A DNA stretch of 64,000 bases from Amycolatopsis balhimycina FH 1894 (GTDB taxonomy: Bacteria > Actinomycetota > Actinomycetes > Mycobacteriales > Pseudonocardiaceae): assembly GCF_000384295.1 (NCBI RefSeq), contig NZ_KB913037.1, positions 8,650,699 through 8,714,698 on the forward strand. The letters run 5' to 3'. The notes under the pieces were generated by a model. It was given only the letters and a program-made list of their open reading frames with translations, was not told the DNA's origin and did no database searches. The position numbers and the translations under genes were made by a program. Of this stretch, positions 1 through 8,219 are shown one piece after another. Each line of letters begins with the position of its first letter. Within the stretch, counting starts at the first letter, position 1.

Positions 1-599
1 TCGCCGGGATCGGCTGGACCGCGCGCGACGCCTGGTGGTCGCTGACCGGCGATCCGCGCGTCTGGGCCGACCTCCACCACGTCGACGCGGTCGTGTTCGC
101 GGTCGGCAGCATGGACACGCTGCCTTCGCCGTTGCCGACCTACCTGCGCACCGGGCTGCGCTACCTGCGGCCCGACCCGGTGCGTCGGGTGGTGCGCAAG
201 GCCTACCTGGCCGCGCAGCCGCGGCTGTCGGTCGCCTTCCGCGGCCGTCCCGCGGTGCTGCCGGCCAAGCTCACCGTGCAGTACCTCGACACGGCCGTGG
301 GCGCGTTGCGCGTCCTCCGGCCCGAGCTGCCGATCTTCGGCATGCTGCCGTCCGTGCACCGCGCGGCGGCCTACGGCGGCGTGCACACCGCGCGCCCGGC
401 CGCGGCGGCCGCGATGGCGGCGTGGGGCGCGCGGGCGGGAGTTCCTTTGCTGGACCTCGAAGCCGTCGTCGGCGAGCACGTGCTGAGCGGCGCGGGCAAC
501 CCGGACGGCATGCACTGGGGCTGGCCGGGGCACGCCGCGGTGGGCGAGGCGATGTCCGTGTTGATGGCGCCGGTGCGGGCGCCCGGCCACGTAGGCTGA
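1..599 (+). CDS. octT: SGNH-type acyltransferase, probable diglucosylglycerate octanoyltransferase (5' end outside window)
   Basis: The reading frame is open from base 3 and ends at TGA 597-599, so the N-terminus with the catalytic Ser block lies upstream of the window. The visible part has a VVFAVGSMD segment (block III-like) and ends with DGMHWGWPGH, which fits the Asp-x-x-His block V of SGNH hydrolases. The gene directly downstream is degV, the same pair as Rv2418c-Rv2417c in M. tuberculosis. There OctT octanoylates diglucosylglycerate, an early step to methylglucose lipopolysaccharides. The family assignment rests on block V and the gene order. The substrate is inferred from synteny only. 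Confidence 0.7.
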   Translation, partial: AGIGWTARDAWWSLTGDPRVWADLHHVDAVVFAVGSMDTLPSPLPTYLRTGLRYLRPDPVRRVVRKAYLAAQPRLSVAFRGRPAVLPAKLTVQYLDTAVGALRVLRPELPIFGMLPSVHRAAAYGGVHTARPAAAAAMAAWGARAGVPLLDLEAVVGEHVLSGAGNPDGMHWGWPGHAAVGEAMSVLMAPVRAPGHVG

Positions 600-603
600 C
601 GGC

Positions 604-1461
604 GTGTCGGTCGCCGTAGTCACGGATTCCACCGCCCACCTGCCGGAGGGGTTCGCCGAACGGCACGCGGTCCGGGTGGTGCCGCTGCACGTCCTGGTCG
701 ACGGCGTGGTGTCCCTCGACGGCGTCGAGACCGGTCCGGCGGCGGTCGCCGAGGCGATGAAGCAGCGCAAGATCGTCACGACGTCGCGGCCGACGCCCAC
801 CGAGTTCGTCAAGGAGTTCCAGGCGGCGTTCGCCGACGGCGCGGACGCGATCGTGTCGGTGCACCTCTCGCGCGAACTGTCGGGCACGTGGGAAGCGGCG
901 GTGCTCGCGGCGCAGGAAGTGGGACCGGACCGGGTCCGCGTGGTCGACTCGCGGACCACCGCGATGGGCCTCGGCTTCGCCGCTTTGCACGCCGCCGGCG
1001 CCGCGGCCGCCGGGAAGGACCCGGCCGAGGTCGAGGCCGCGGCGATGGCGGCGGCCGGCTGCTCGTCGACGTTGTTCGTCGTGGAAACCCTGGACCACCT
1101 GCGCCGCGGCGGCCGGATCGGCCCGGCGGCGGCGCTGCTCGGCACGGCGCTGGCCGTGAAACCGGTGCTGCACATGTGCGACGGCCGGATCGTCCCGCTG
1201 GAAAAGGTCCGCACCATGAACCGGGCGATGGCGCGGCTGGTCGAACTGGCCGCGGAGGCCGCACAGGACGACGACGTCGAGCTCGCCGTCCACCACCTCG
1301 CCTCGCCCGAGCGGGCGGTCGAACTCGCGAACCGGCTCGAAGAAGCCGTGCCGCGTTCGGCCGGTTGCGTCGTCTCCGAGCTGGGCGCGGTGATCGGGGC
1401 GCACACCGGTCCCGGGGTGCTCGGCGTGGTCGTCCAGCGCGCGGTCCCGTCCCGGAGCTAG
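604..1461 (+). CDS. DegV family fatty-acid-binding protein
   Basis: This 285-residue protein has the full DegV length. It starts at GTG 604, five bases after the preceding stop. The N-terminus VAVVTDSTAHLP, the TSRPTP segment near residue 60 and the VETLDHLRRGGRIG loop near residue 160 are family hallmarks. DegV proteins bind a fatty acid in a two-domain pocket and, in Firmicutes FakB, present it to a fatty acid kinase. No FakA partner is visible here, so the acceptor is unknown. It is probably cotranscribed with octT. Its TAG stop (1459-1461) lies in the CTAG that forms one end of a dispersed repeat element. Confidence 0.9.
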   Translation: MSVAVVTDSTAHLPEGFAERHAVRVVPLHVLVDGVVSLDGVETGPAAVAEAMKQRKIVTTSRPTPTEFVKEFQAAFADGADAIVSVHLSRELSGTWEAAVLAAQEVGPDRVRVVDSRTTAMGLGFAALHAAGAAAAGKDPAEVEAAAMAAAGCSSTLFVVETLDHLRRGGRIGPAAALLGTALAVKPVLHMCDGRIVPLEKVRTMNRAMARLVELAAEAAQDDDVELAVHHLASPERAVELANRLEEAVPRSAGCVVSELGAVIGAHTGPGVLGVVVQRAVPSRS

Positions 1462-1643
1462 CCGGCGCCGGGTCGCGCGTCGCTCGGACCGCTGGGAGGC
1501 AGGGCGCTCGCCCAGGCGCGAGGCTCGACAGCCCGGCCCCGAGGTCTTGAATGACTCATTCAGGACCTCGGAAGTCCTGAATGAGTCATTCAAGATGTTC
1601 GCCTCGCCGCCACGCTGTCAACGAACCTCGGACGCGCGACACC
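1458..1643. repeat. Dispersed MITE-like element, copy 1
   Basis: About 186 bp that align, in reverse orientation, with 26866-27060 over nearly the whole length. Shared blocks include the CTAG end, GCGCGTCG, a CCGCTGG...AGGGCGCTCGCC block, GCGAGGCTCG, the central hairpin, and CGCTGTCAACGAACCTCGG followed by ACGCGC. The two ends carry GTCGCGCGTC in inverted orientation. A near-perfect 20-bp direct repeat (19/20, AGCCGGCGCCGGGTSGCGCG) brackets it at 1460-1479 and 1644-1663. The left CTAG contains the degV stop codon. No coding capacity is seen. Confidence 0.7.
1545..1595. repeat. Palindromic hairpin with TGAATGACTCATTCA arms, copy 1
   Basis: A perfect 22-bp stem (1545-1566 with 1574-1595) closes a 7-base loop. 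Each arm contains TGAATGACTCATTCA, itself a 15-bp palindrome around one central base. It sits downstream of degV, where it could act as a bidirectional factor-independent terminator without a U tract. Translated, either strand gives the same artificial peptide beginning MNDSF, so it can seed false gene starts. Confidence 0.85.
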
Positions 1644-1810
1644 AGCCGGCGCCGGGTGGCGCGCCGAACCCTCCAGCATGCCACCCGGGTACGACGGAAA
1701 CGGCCGGTCCCGGGCCGTCCCGGGGGAATCCGTCCACAACACCCCGGTTGTCCACAGGACGCGGCGGCACCCCTGTCGGACGCCTCCCCGCGCGCCCTAA
1801 CGTCGATCGT

Positions 1811-2521
1811 GTGTTCGAGCAGCCCGCCCGGGATCCGGGCCCTCCCGTCAACGACCGGCTCGCCTGGCTGGCCGACCAGCTCTCGCCCGACGCGAGCACG
1901 GTCGGGCCCGGCGGCCGGTTGGTCCGGCGCTGGTTGCCGGGCGGACCGGCCGGTGCCGGCCGCCGCCGGTGGGCGTTTGCCGGCGTCCTCGCGGCCGTCG
2001 TGGTGATCGTCCTTGGTGCGGTCGCGCTCGCCGGCGGCCGTCCGGCGGCCGAGCCGGTGCCCGCGTTGCCCAGCGCGAAACCGGCGGGGGAGGCGCGGGC
2101 GGCACCCCAGACCGGCCTCGTCGTCAGCGTGGTCGGCCGCGTCCGGTCACCGGGCCTGATCACCGTGCCCCAGGGCGCCCGGGTCGCGGACGTGCTGCGT
2201 GCGGCGGGCGGCGCCGATCCCGGCGCGGATCTCGCCGCGCTGAACCTCGCCCGCAAGGTGACCGACGGGGAGCAGCTCGCGGTCGGGATCCCCGCTCCCG
2301 CCGCGGTTTCCGGTGCGCCGGCGGGCGGCAAGGTCGACCTCAACGCGGCGTCCGCGGACCAGCTGGACACGCTGCCCGGCGTCGGCGAGGTGATGGCCAA
2401 GCGGATCGTCCAGTGGCGCACCGAGCACGGCGGCTTCACGAAGGTCGAGCAGCTGCGGGACGTCGACGGCATCGGCGAAAACAAGTTCGAGAAATTGAGA
2501 GAGCAGGTGACCGTCGGATGA
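1811..2521 (+). CDS. comEA: ComEA-like DNA-binding protein (SLBB plus helix-hairpin-helix)
   Basis: A 236-residue protein starting at GTG 1811. A longer in-frame extension back to 1547 only reads through the palindromic repeat and is rejected. A cytoplasmic segment of about 55 residues is followed by one membrane helix (AFAGVLAAVVVIVLGAVALA). A SLBB-like domain (VSVVGRVRSPGLITVPQGAR) comes next, then a C-terminal helix-hairpin-helix pair (VDLNAASADQLDTLPGVGEV and the DVDGIGENKF repeat). ComEA binds incoming DNA at the membrane and hands it to the ComEC channel, and the next gene is comEC with an ATGA overlap. No pilus or comF genes are in the window, so competence itself is not shown. Confidence 0.9.
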   Translation: MFEQPARDPGPPVNDRLAWLADQLSPDASTVGPGGRLVRRWLPGGPAGAGRRRWAFAGVLAAVVVIVLGAVALAGGRPAAEPVPALPSAKPAGEARAAPQTGLVVSVVGRVRSPGLITVPQGARVADVLRAAGGADPGADLAALNLARKVTDGEQLAVGIPAPAAVSGAPAGGKVDLNAASADQLDTLPGVGEVMAKRIVQWRTEHGGFTKVEQLRDVDGIGENKFEKLREQVTVG

Positions 2522-4893
2522 GCACCCTTCCCACGACCGACACCCGGCAGGACATGCGGCTGGTCCCGGCGGCGCTGGTGTGCTGGCTCGCCGCGCTGGC
2601 CGGCCTGCTCCTCGGCTGGTGGACGGCGGTCGCCGCCGGGCTGGCTTCGGCGGTGGTCGCCGGGCTGGTGCTCTGGCGGGCGCGCGGGCGTCCCCGGGTC
2701 CTCGGCGCGGCGGCGGCCCTGCTGGTGCTGGGCCTCGTCGCCGCGGGGCCGGTCGCCTGGCGGATCCGCGACGCGCAGCGTGACGAACTTCGCGCCGCCG
2801 CGCCCCAAGGGCTGCCCGCGGCGCTGCGGGTGGTCGTCGCCGGACGCCCGAAGCCCGTGCGCAGCGCCGGGTACGCCGACCGGCAGGCCGGTGCGCGGTC
2901 GGTGGTGCTGGCGGCCGACGTGCGCACGGCGTCGGTCGACGGCCGGCCCGTCTCGTCGACCGGACGTGTGCTGCTGCTGGCGCCGGTCGCGCAGTGGGCG
3001 GCGCTTCTCCCCGGGCAAGAGGTCGGGGTGACCGGCGTGCTGATGCCGCCGCGCGGCTCGGACCTGACGGTCGCGGTGCTGTCCGTGCGCGGCCCGCCGG
3101 GGGAGCCCGGCCCGGCGCCGTGGTGGCAGCGGGCGGCGGCCACGCTGCGCGCCGGTCTCCACGACCTGTGCCGGTCGTCCCTCCCGGAGGAACCGGCGGG
3201 CCTGCTCCCCGGGCTGGTCCTGGGCGACACGAGCGCGTTGTCGCCGCGTGTCGAAGAGGAGTTCGTCACCGCGGGCCTGGCCCACCTCACCGCGGTCAGC
3301 GGCGGCAACCTCGCCGCTGCCTGTGGCGCCGTACTGCTCCTGTTGCGCTTGCTGCGGCTCGGGCCGCGACTGTCCGCGGTGGCGGCCGGGGCGTGCCTGG
3401 CCGGGTTCCTCGTCCTGGTCGGCCCGGAGCCGAGCGTGCTGCGGGCGGGAGTCATGGCGGCGGTGGCGTTGCTGGCCCTGGCGCTGGGCCGGCGGGGCTC
3501 GGCGCTGCCCGCGCTGGCGTTCGCGGTGGCCGTGCTGGTGGTGGCGGATCCGGCGATGGCCACGGACTTCGGGTTCGCGTTGTCGGTGTTCGCCACCGCC
3601 GGGCTGGTCCTGCTCGCGCCCCGCTGGGCCGGGGCGCTCGTCCGGCGCGGCGTCCCGCCGGGGTTCGCGGACGGGCTGGCGATCCCGCTGGCGGCCTTCG
3701 TGGTGACAGCGCCGGTGCTCGCGGGCATGGCGGGCTCGGTGAGCCTGGTCTCCGTGCTGACCAACGTCCTGGCGGCGCCGGTCGTGACTCCGGCGACGGT
3801 GCTCGGCGTGCTGGCGACGGTCACCGGCCCGTGGTGGCCGGGCGCCGGGAAGGTCCTGGTGCGCCTGGCCGACCCGGAGGCCCGGTGGCTGATCACGGTG
3901 GCCCGGCACGGTGCGCGGGCCCCGGGCGCGGTCGTCGCCTGGCCCGGTGGCTGGGCGGGCGGGCTCCTCGCCGCCGCGGTCATCGCGGTACTGGTGCTCG
4001 CCGCCCGGTACCGGCGCCTGCGGTTGCTCATGGCCCTGCTGGTCGTCGGCGCGCTGCTGGTGTTCGTCCCGGTGCGAGTGCTCGCGCCGGCGTGGCCACC
4101 GCGGAACTGGGCGATGGTCGAGTGCGACGTCGGCCAAGGTGACGCGGTCGTGCTGGCGACCGCCGAGCCGGGACGGGCCGTCGTCGTCGATGCCGGACCG
4201 GAGCCGGGGCCGGTCGACGAGTGCCTGCACCGGCTGGCCGTCGACCGGATCCCGCTGCTGGTGCTGAGCCACCTGCACGCCGATCACATCGGCGGGCTCG
4301 CGTCGGTCTTCGACGGCCGGGCGGTCGGCGGGATCGCCGTCGGGCCGGGACGCGCGCCGGAGTGGGCGTGGCGGCAGGTCGCCGCGGAGGCCGCCCGGCA
4401 GGCGGTGCCGCTGGTCGAGCTGAACCCGGGGGAACGGCTGGAGTGGCCGGGGCTCGCGCTGGACGTGCTCGGCCCGCGGTACGTGCCGGCTCGCTCCGCC
4501 GGACTGCAGGACGGGACCACGATCAACAACAGTTCGGTGGTGCTGCGCGCGGAAACCCCGGCCGGGCGGGCACTCCTGACCGGTGACGTCGAACTGGCGG
4601 CGCAGGCGGACCTGCTGGCCGACGTCGGAGATCTGAAGGCGGAGGTGTTGAAGGTGCCGCACCACGGCAGCCGCTACTCACTGCCTTCGTTCCTCGCGGC
4701 GGTGGCGCCGCGGGTGGCGTTGGTCAGCGTGGGCGCGGGCAACAGCTACGGGCACCCGAGCAAGTCCACAATGGACAGCCTCACCGCGCTCGGCGCGCGC
4801 GTGACGCGCACGGACGTGGACGGGGACACCGCTGTCGTCGCCGGCCCCGCGATCGTGCGCCGGGGCGAGCCACGCGGCCCGCCCCGGCGTTGA
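2518..4893 (+). CDS. comEC: ComEC/Rec2 family DNA-uptake channel
   Basis: A 791-residue polytopic membrane protein whose ATG overlaps the comEA stop. The N-terminal part (DUF4131-like) has two to three helices. The middle competence domain has many helices and the conserved LTAVSGGN near residue 260. The C-terminal metallo-beta-lactamase domain begins at VECDVGQGDAVV and carries LSHLHADHIGG (about residues 583-593), HHGSR and a GHPS motif. In naturally competent bacteria ComEC carries single-stranded DNA across the membrane, and the lactamase domain is thought to degrade the other strand. Length and domain order are complete. The physiological role in actinomycetes is not established. Confidence 0.93.
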   Translation: MSTLPTTDTRQDMRLVPAALVCWLAALAGLLLGWWTAVAAGLASAVVAGLVLWRARGRPRVLGAAAALLVLGLVAAGPVAWRIRDAQRDELRAAAPQGLPAALRVVVAGRPKPVRSAGYADRQAGARSVVLAADVRTASVDGRPVSSTGRVLLLAPVAQWAALLPGQEVGVTGVLMPPRGSDLTVAVLSVRGPPGEPGPAPWWQRAAATLRAGLHDLCRSSLPEEPAGLLPGLVLGDTSALSPRVEEEFVTAGLAHLTAVSGGNLAAACGAVLLLLRLLRLGPRLSAVAAGACLAGFLVLVGPEPSVLRAGVMAAVALLALALGRRGSALPALAFAVAVLVVADPAMATDFGFALSVFATAGLVLLAPRWAGALVRRGVPPGFADGLAIPLAAFVVTAPVLAGMAGSVSLVSVLTNVLAAPVVTPATVLGVLATVTGPWWPGAGKVLVRLADPEARWLITVARHGARAPGAVVAWPGGWAGGLLAAAVIAVLVLAARYRRLRLLMALLVVGALLVFVPVRVLAPAWPPRNWAMVECDVGQGDAVVLATAEPGRAVVVDAGPEPGPVDECLHRLAVDRIPLLVLSHLHADHIGGLASVFDGRAVGGIAVGPGRAPEWAWRQVAAEAARQAVPLVELNPGERLEWPGLALDVLGPRYVPARSAGLQDGTTINNSSVVLRAETPAGRALLTGDVELAAQADLLADVGDLKAEVLKVPHHGSRYSLPSFLAAVAPRVALVSVGAGNSYGHPSKSTMDSLTALGARVTRTDVDGDTAVVAGPAIVRRGEPRGPPRR

Positions 4894-4914
4894 GCGGGGG
4901 CGAGCCGCGGGACG

Positions 4915-6180
4915 TCAGTAACCTAGTGCCTTGTTCACGGCCGCGGCCGACGGCGGCAGGACCGCCTTGGGGCCCACGTGGTTCTCGATCGCGTCGAGGG
5001 TCTTGAGGCCGTCGCCGGTGATGAGCAGCACGGTCTCGGCGTCCGGGTCCAGCTTGCCGGTCTCGACGAGCTTCTTCGCCGTGGCGACGGTGACACCGCC
5101 GGCCGTCTCGGTGAAGATGCCTTCCGTGCGGGCCAGCAGCCGGATGCCTTCGACGACCTCTTCGTCGCTGACGTCCTCGATCGCGCCGCCGGTGCGGTTG
5201 ACGATGTCGAGGACGTACGGGCCGTCGGCCGGGTTGCCGATCGCCAGCGAGCGGGCGATGGTGTCCGGCTTCACCGGCTGGACCACGTCCTGGCCGGCGC
5301 GGAACGCCGCCGACACCGGCGAGCAGCCGGTGGCCTGCGCGCCGAACACCTTGTAGGGGCTGGCGTCCACGAGACCGAGCTGACCCAGCTCGCGGAAACC
5401 CTTGTCCACCTTGGTCAGCTGCGAACCGGAGGCGATCGGCACGACGATCTGCGGCGGGATGCGCCAGCCGAGCTGCTCGGCGACCTCGAAGGCCAGCGTC
5501 TTGGAGCCTTCCGAGTAGTACGGCCGGACGTTCACGTTGACGAACGCCCACGTCGGGTGCTCGCCGGCGAGTTCGGTGGCCAGGCGGTTGACGTCGTCGT
5601 AGTTGCCGTCGATGGCGAGGAGGTCGCCGTCGTACACCGCGGTGGTGAGGATCTTGGCGCGCTCGAGGGTCTTCGGGATCAGCACGACCGACCGCCAGCC
5701 GGCGCGTGCCGCGGCGGCGGCCGTCGCGTTGGCCAGGTTGCCGGTCGAGGGACAGGCGAGCACCTCGAACCCGAACTCGCGGGCCGCGGCGAGCGCGACG
5801 GCGACGACGCGGTCCTTGAAGGAGTGCGTCGGGTTTCCGGTGTCGTCCTTGACCCACACGCGCTTGAGGCCGAGTTCCTTGGCGAGGCGGTCGGCACGGA
5901 CCAGCCGGGTCGCGCCGGGCTCGGTGTTCGGGATCTCTTCGACGTTGGACGGAACCGGGAGGAGTTTCTTGTAGCGCCAGATGTTCTTGGGGCCGGCCTC
6001 GATGTCTTCGCGGCGGACGCGGCCGAAGTCGTAGGCGACCTCGAGCGGCGAGAAGTCCTCGGCGGAGACGAATTCGGGGGCGAGGGGCTGCCGGTGGCCC
6101 TCTTCCTTCGACACCAGTTCGACGGCGGGACCGAGATCCGGGGTCTTCGTGGCGGAGGTCGTGCCGAGGGTTGCGGTCAT
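4915..6180 (-). CDS. thrC: Threonine synthase
   Basis: A 421-residue PLP enzyme that converts O-phospho-L-homoserine to L-threonine and phosphate. The PLP-binding lysine is in THSFKDRV (Lys122). A CPSTGNLANA loop and a late VLLITGDGLK glycine-rich segment bind the cofactor phosphate and substrate. It starts at ATG 6180 with GAAGGA about 8 bases upstream. It is a single gene, convergent with comEC (21-bp gap). It lies directly behind a class I SAM riboswitch, so its translation probably falls when S-adenosylmethionine is high. It is separate from the usual hom-thrC-thrB cluster, which is not in this window. Confidence 0.95.
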   Translation of the reverse strand: MTATLGTTSATKTPDLGPAVELVSKEEGHRQPLAPEFVSAEDFSPLEVAYDFGRVRREDIEAGPKNIWRYKKLLPVPSNVEEIPNTEPGATRLVRADRLAKELGLKRVWVKDDTGNPTHSFKDRVVAVALAAAREFGFEVLACPSTGNLANATAAAAARAGWRSVVLIPKTLERAKILTTAVYDGDLLAIDGNYDDVNRLATELAGEHPTWAFVNVNVRPYYSEGSKTLAFEVAEQLGWRIPPQIVVPIASGSQLTKVDKGFRELGQLGLVDASPYKVFGAQATGCSPVSAAFRAGQDVVQPVKPDTIARSLAIGNPADGPYVLDIVNRTGGAIEDVSDEEVVEGIRLLARTEGIFTETAGGVTVATAKKLVETGKLDPDAETVLLITGDGLKTLDAIENHVGPKAVLPPSAAAVNKALGY

Positions 6181-6194
6181 CGCGAGGTTCCTTC

Positions 6195-6324
6195 CTCATC
6201 TGCCCCGCCGAAGCGGGCCGGAATTGGCACCGTGGTCGTCAGCTACCCCGCGATCGCGGGATGACAGGCTGTACGCCGGTTGCCGGGGCTTCGTCGGGCC
6301 GTTCCCTCTGCCCCTCTGGATGAG
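6195..6324 (-). promoter_or_regulatory. SAM-I (S-box) riboswitch upstream of thrC
   Basis: Read on the minus strand, this leader begins CTCATCCAGAGG and continues GAGGGAACGGCCC, ACGAAGCCCCGGCAACC, GGTGCCAATTCC and GATGAG, in the order of the S-box consensus. P1 pairs CTCATC (6319-6324) with GATGAG (6195-6200). The 3' strand of P1 runs straight into GAAGGA, the probable ribosome binding site of thrC. A translational switch in which SAM-stabilised P1 limits access to the Shine-Dalgarno is therefore plausible (inference). No terminator with a U tract is seen between P1 and the start codon. Confidence 0.92.
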
Positions 6325-6472
6325 CGGTATTCAGTTGTCGGTGCGCGCCCACCGGAAAACCCGGGGCGGCTGCCTCGGCTACACCGTACGACATGGCGCT
6401 CGCGCTGTGCCACGGTGCCCGCTCGACATCACCGGAGCGGGCGCATGGGGGAGCGAGTGAGAGGATTCACGG

Positions 6473-7453
6473 GTGACCGCGCAAGCCACCGCCCCGGCCC
6501 CGCTGCAGCTGGTCCTGGGTGAGGAAGAACTGCTGATCGAGCGGGCCGTCCGTGAGACGCTCGCCGCCGCCCGGGCAAGGGACGCGACGGCGGAGCTGAC
6601 CCGCGTCCGGGTGTCCGATCTCACAGCCCCTGAGCTCGCCGAACTGGTCAGCCCGTCGCTGTTCAGCGAAGGCCGGGTGATCGTCCTCGAGTCGGCGCAG
6701 GACATCTCGCAGGAGCTGGCGGACGCCGTCGCGGCCTACCTGAAGGACCCGGCGGACGGGGTCGTGCTCGTGGTCGTGCACACCGGCGGCGGCCGCAGCA
6801 AGGCGGGCAAGACGCTCCCGGCGGTGCTGAAGAAGGCCGGCGCCGAGGTCACGGAGTGCCCGAAGCTGACCAAGCCGGCCGAGCGCGAGCAGTTCGTGCG
6901 CCACGAGGTGCGCCGGGTGCACGGCAAGATCGACCCGGCCGGGGTGGCCGCGCTGATCGACGCCGTGGGCTCCGACCTGCGGGAACTGTCGTCGGCGGCG
7001 ACGCAGCTGGTCGCGGACACCGGCGGGTCCGTCGACGCGGAGGCGGTCCGCCGCTACCACCGCGGCCGCGCCGACGTCACCGGCTTCGCGGTGGCGGAGA
7101 AGGCGGTGAGCGGTGACCGCGCGGCGGCGCTGGAGTCGCTGCGGTGGGCGATGCAGCTCGGCGTCCCGCACGTCCTGGTCGCCGACGCGCTGGCCGACGC
7201 GGTCCGCACCATCGCGCGAGTCTCCGGCGCGGGCCGGGGCAACCCCAACCAGATGGCGGGCGAGCTGGGCATGCCGCCCTGGAAGATCCGCAAGGCGCAG
7301 GGGCAGTCCCGCGGCTGGAACCCCGACGGCCTGGCCACGGCGATGCGCGTGGTCGCGCGGCTGAACGCCGAGGTCAAGGGCGTGGCGGCGGACCCGGGCT
7401 ACGCGCTGGAGCGCGCGGTCCTCGAGGTGGCCGCGGCAAAAGGCGACCGCTGA
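6473..7453 (+). CDS. holA: DNA polymerase III subunit delta
   Basis: A 326-residue protein starting at GTG 6473. The N-terminus (LQLVLGEEELLIERAV) is typical of HolA. A mid-protein VVVHTGGGRSKAGKTLPAVLKK segment is followed by a C-terminal helical collar domain with NPNQMAGELGMPPWKIRKA. In the clamp loader, delta opens the beta sliding clamp. The gene follows comEC in the same order in mycobacteria, but here thrC is inserted between them on the other strand. It is divergent from thrC across 292 bp that hold the riboswitch leader. Confidence 0.94.
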   Translation: MTAQATAPAPLQLVLGEEELLIERAVRETLAAARARDATAELTRVRVSDLTAPELAELVSPSLFSEGRVIVLESAQDISQELADAVAAYLKDPADGVVLVVVHTGGGRSKAGKTLPAVLKKAGAEVTECPKLTKPAEREQFVRHEVRRVHGKIDPAGVAALIDAVGSDLRELSSAATQLVADTGGSVDAEAVRRYHRGRADVTGFAVAEKAVSGDRAAALESLRWAMQLGVPHVLVADALADAVRTIARVSGAGRGNPNQMAGELGMPPWKIRKAQGQSRGWNPDGLATAMRVVARLNAEVKGVAADPGYALERAVLEVAAAKGDR

Positions 7454-7578
7454 CCGACGCGGGCAAGCCGGACCGGCTGATCACTCGTAGAGGCAGGCGG
7501 TAGCGAAGGAGCATCGACTCCGCGCAACGGCTGACCCGAGAGCCTGCCGGCCACCGATGTCTCGTCCCTGCGGGCGCG

Positions 7579-7640
7579 GCATCTCCGCCCAGCGCCCCCA
7601 AGGCATGAAGCATCTCCGCCCAGCGCCCCCAAGGCATGAA
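7579..7640. repeat. 31-bp perfect tandem duplication
   Basis: Two identical 31-bp units (7579-7609 and 7610-7640) beginning GCATCTCCGCCCAGCGCCCC and ending AAGGCATGAA lie between holA and the rpsT terminator. With only two units and no spacer it is not a CRISPR. It looks like replication slippage of an intergenic repeat. Confidence 0.9.
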
Positions 7641-7641
7641 G

Positions 7642-7667
7642 AAAGCCCCGGCCGGAGCCGGGGCTTT
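7642..7667. terminator. Bidirectional rho-independent-type terminator for rpsT and holA
   Basis: A perfect 11-bp stem, AAAGCCCCGGC pairing with GCCGGGGCTTT (7642-7652 with 7657-7667), encloses the loop CGGA. It sits 17 bases after the rpsT stop on the minus strand and also downstream of holA. It is flanked by A-rich or T-rich ends in both directions. Confidence 0.85.
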
Positions 7668-7683
7668 CCAGAAATCACGCAGC

Positions 7684-7944
7684 TCAGAGCGCGTTGACGC
7701 GCTTCGCCAGCGCCGACTTCTTGTTGGCGGCCTGGTTGGCGTGGATGACGCCCTTCGAGACGGCCTTGTCCAGCTTCTGGGCGGCGTCGCGCTGCAGCTC
7801 GACGGCCTTGGCCTTGTCGCCGGCCTCGGCGGCTTCGCGGACCTTGCGGATCGCGGTCTTCACCGAGGACCGGATCGCCTGGTTGCGCTGACGCGCCTTC
7901 TCATTCGTCGTGATGCGCTTGATCTGCGACTTGATGTTGGCCAT
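7684..7944 (-). CDS. rpsT: 30S ribosomal protein S20
   Basis: An 86-residue basic protein. The N-terminus [21 protein letters not shown] and the C-terminal [13 protein letters not shown] are diagnostic for S20, which binds 16S rRNA early in 30S assembly. Lysine and arginine are abundant throughout. It starts at ATG 7944 with AGGAG about 7 bases upstream. It is monocistronic and is followed by a strong hairpin terminator. It is convergent with holA, as in mycobacteria. Confidence 0.98.
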   Translation of the reverse strand: MANIKSQIKRITTNEKARQRNQAIRSSVKTAIRKVREAAEAGDKAKAVELQRDAAQKLDKAVSKGVIHANQAANKKSALAKRVNAL

Positions 7945-8219
7945 AGGGCAACTCCTGTTTCACTCGGTGAGATTCGCCGCCGCGCTGATGTGGCCCTGCT
8001 CGAGGAGCGGGTTTCCTCCATGACGGAATGCCGCACGGCAACGAGCGACCACTCTAACAGCCCAGCTCACGGCGGCCCGCGCCGGGATCCGATCACCAGG
8101 GGTACCGTCGGTCGCACGACACACCAGGACCGGCGAGCCGGACGGCCGGTCGTGCAGCTGACGGGGGAAAGCCCGGCGGGCCGGGCTTCCGTACGCGCGG
8201 AAACCCCGTAAGGGGTCCC

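Noticed and set aside
1552..1560. ATGACTCAT as an AP-1/GCN4-type binding site
   Set aside because: The match to a eukaryotic bZIP site is coincidental. The sequence is part of a bacterial intergenic palindrome.
1547..1810. N-terminal extension of ComEA from ATG 1547
   Set aside because: It is translated from the palindromic repeat and has no ribosome binding site. The same peptide appears at unrelated loci on both strands. GTG 1811 gives a normal ComEA.
7579..7640. CRISPR array
   Set aside because: Two contiguous units with no spacers and no cas genes. The 17-bp repeats at 12070-12120 are likewise spacer-free.
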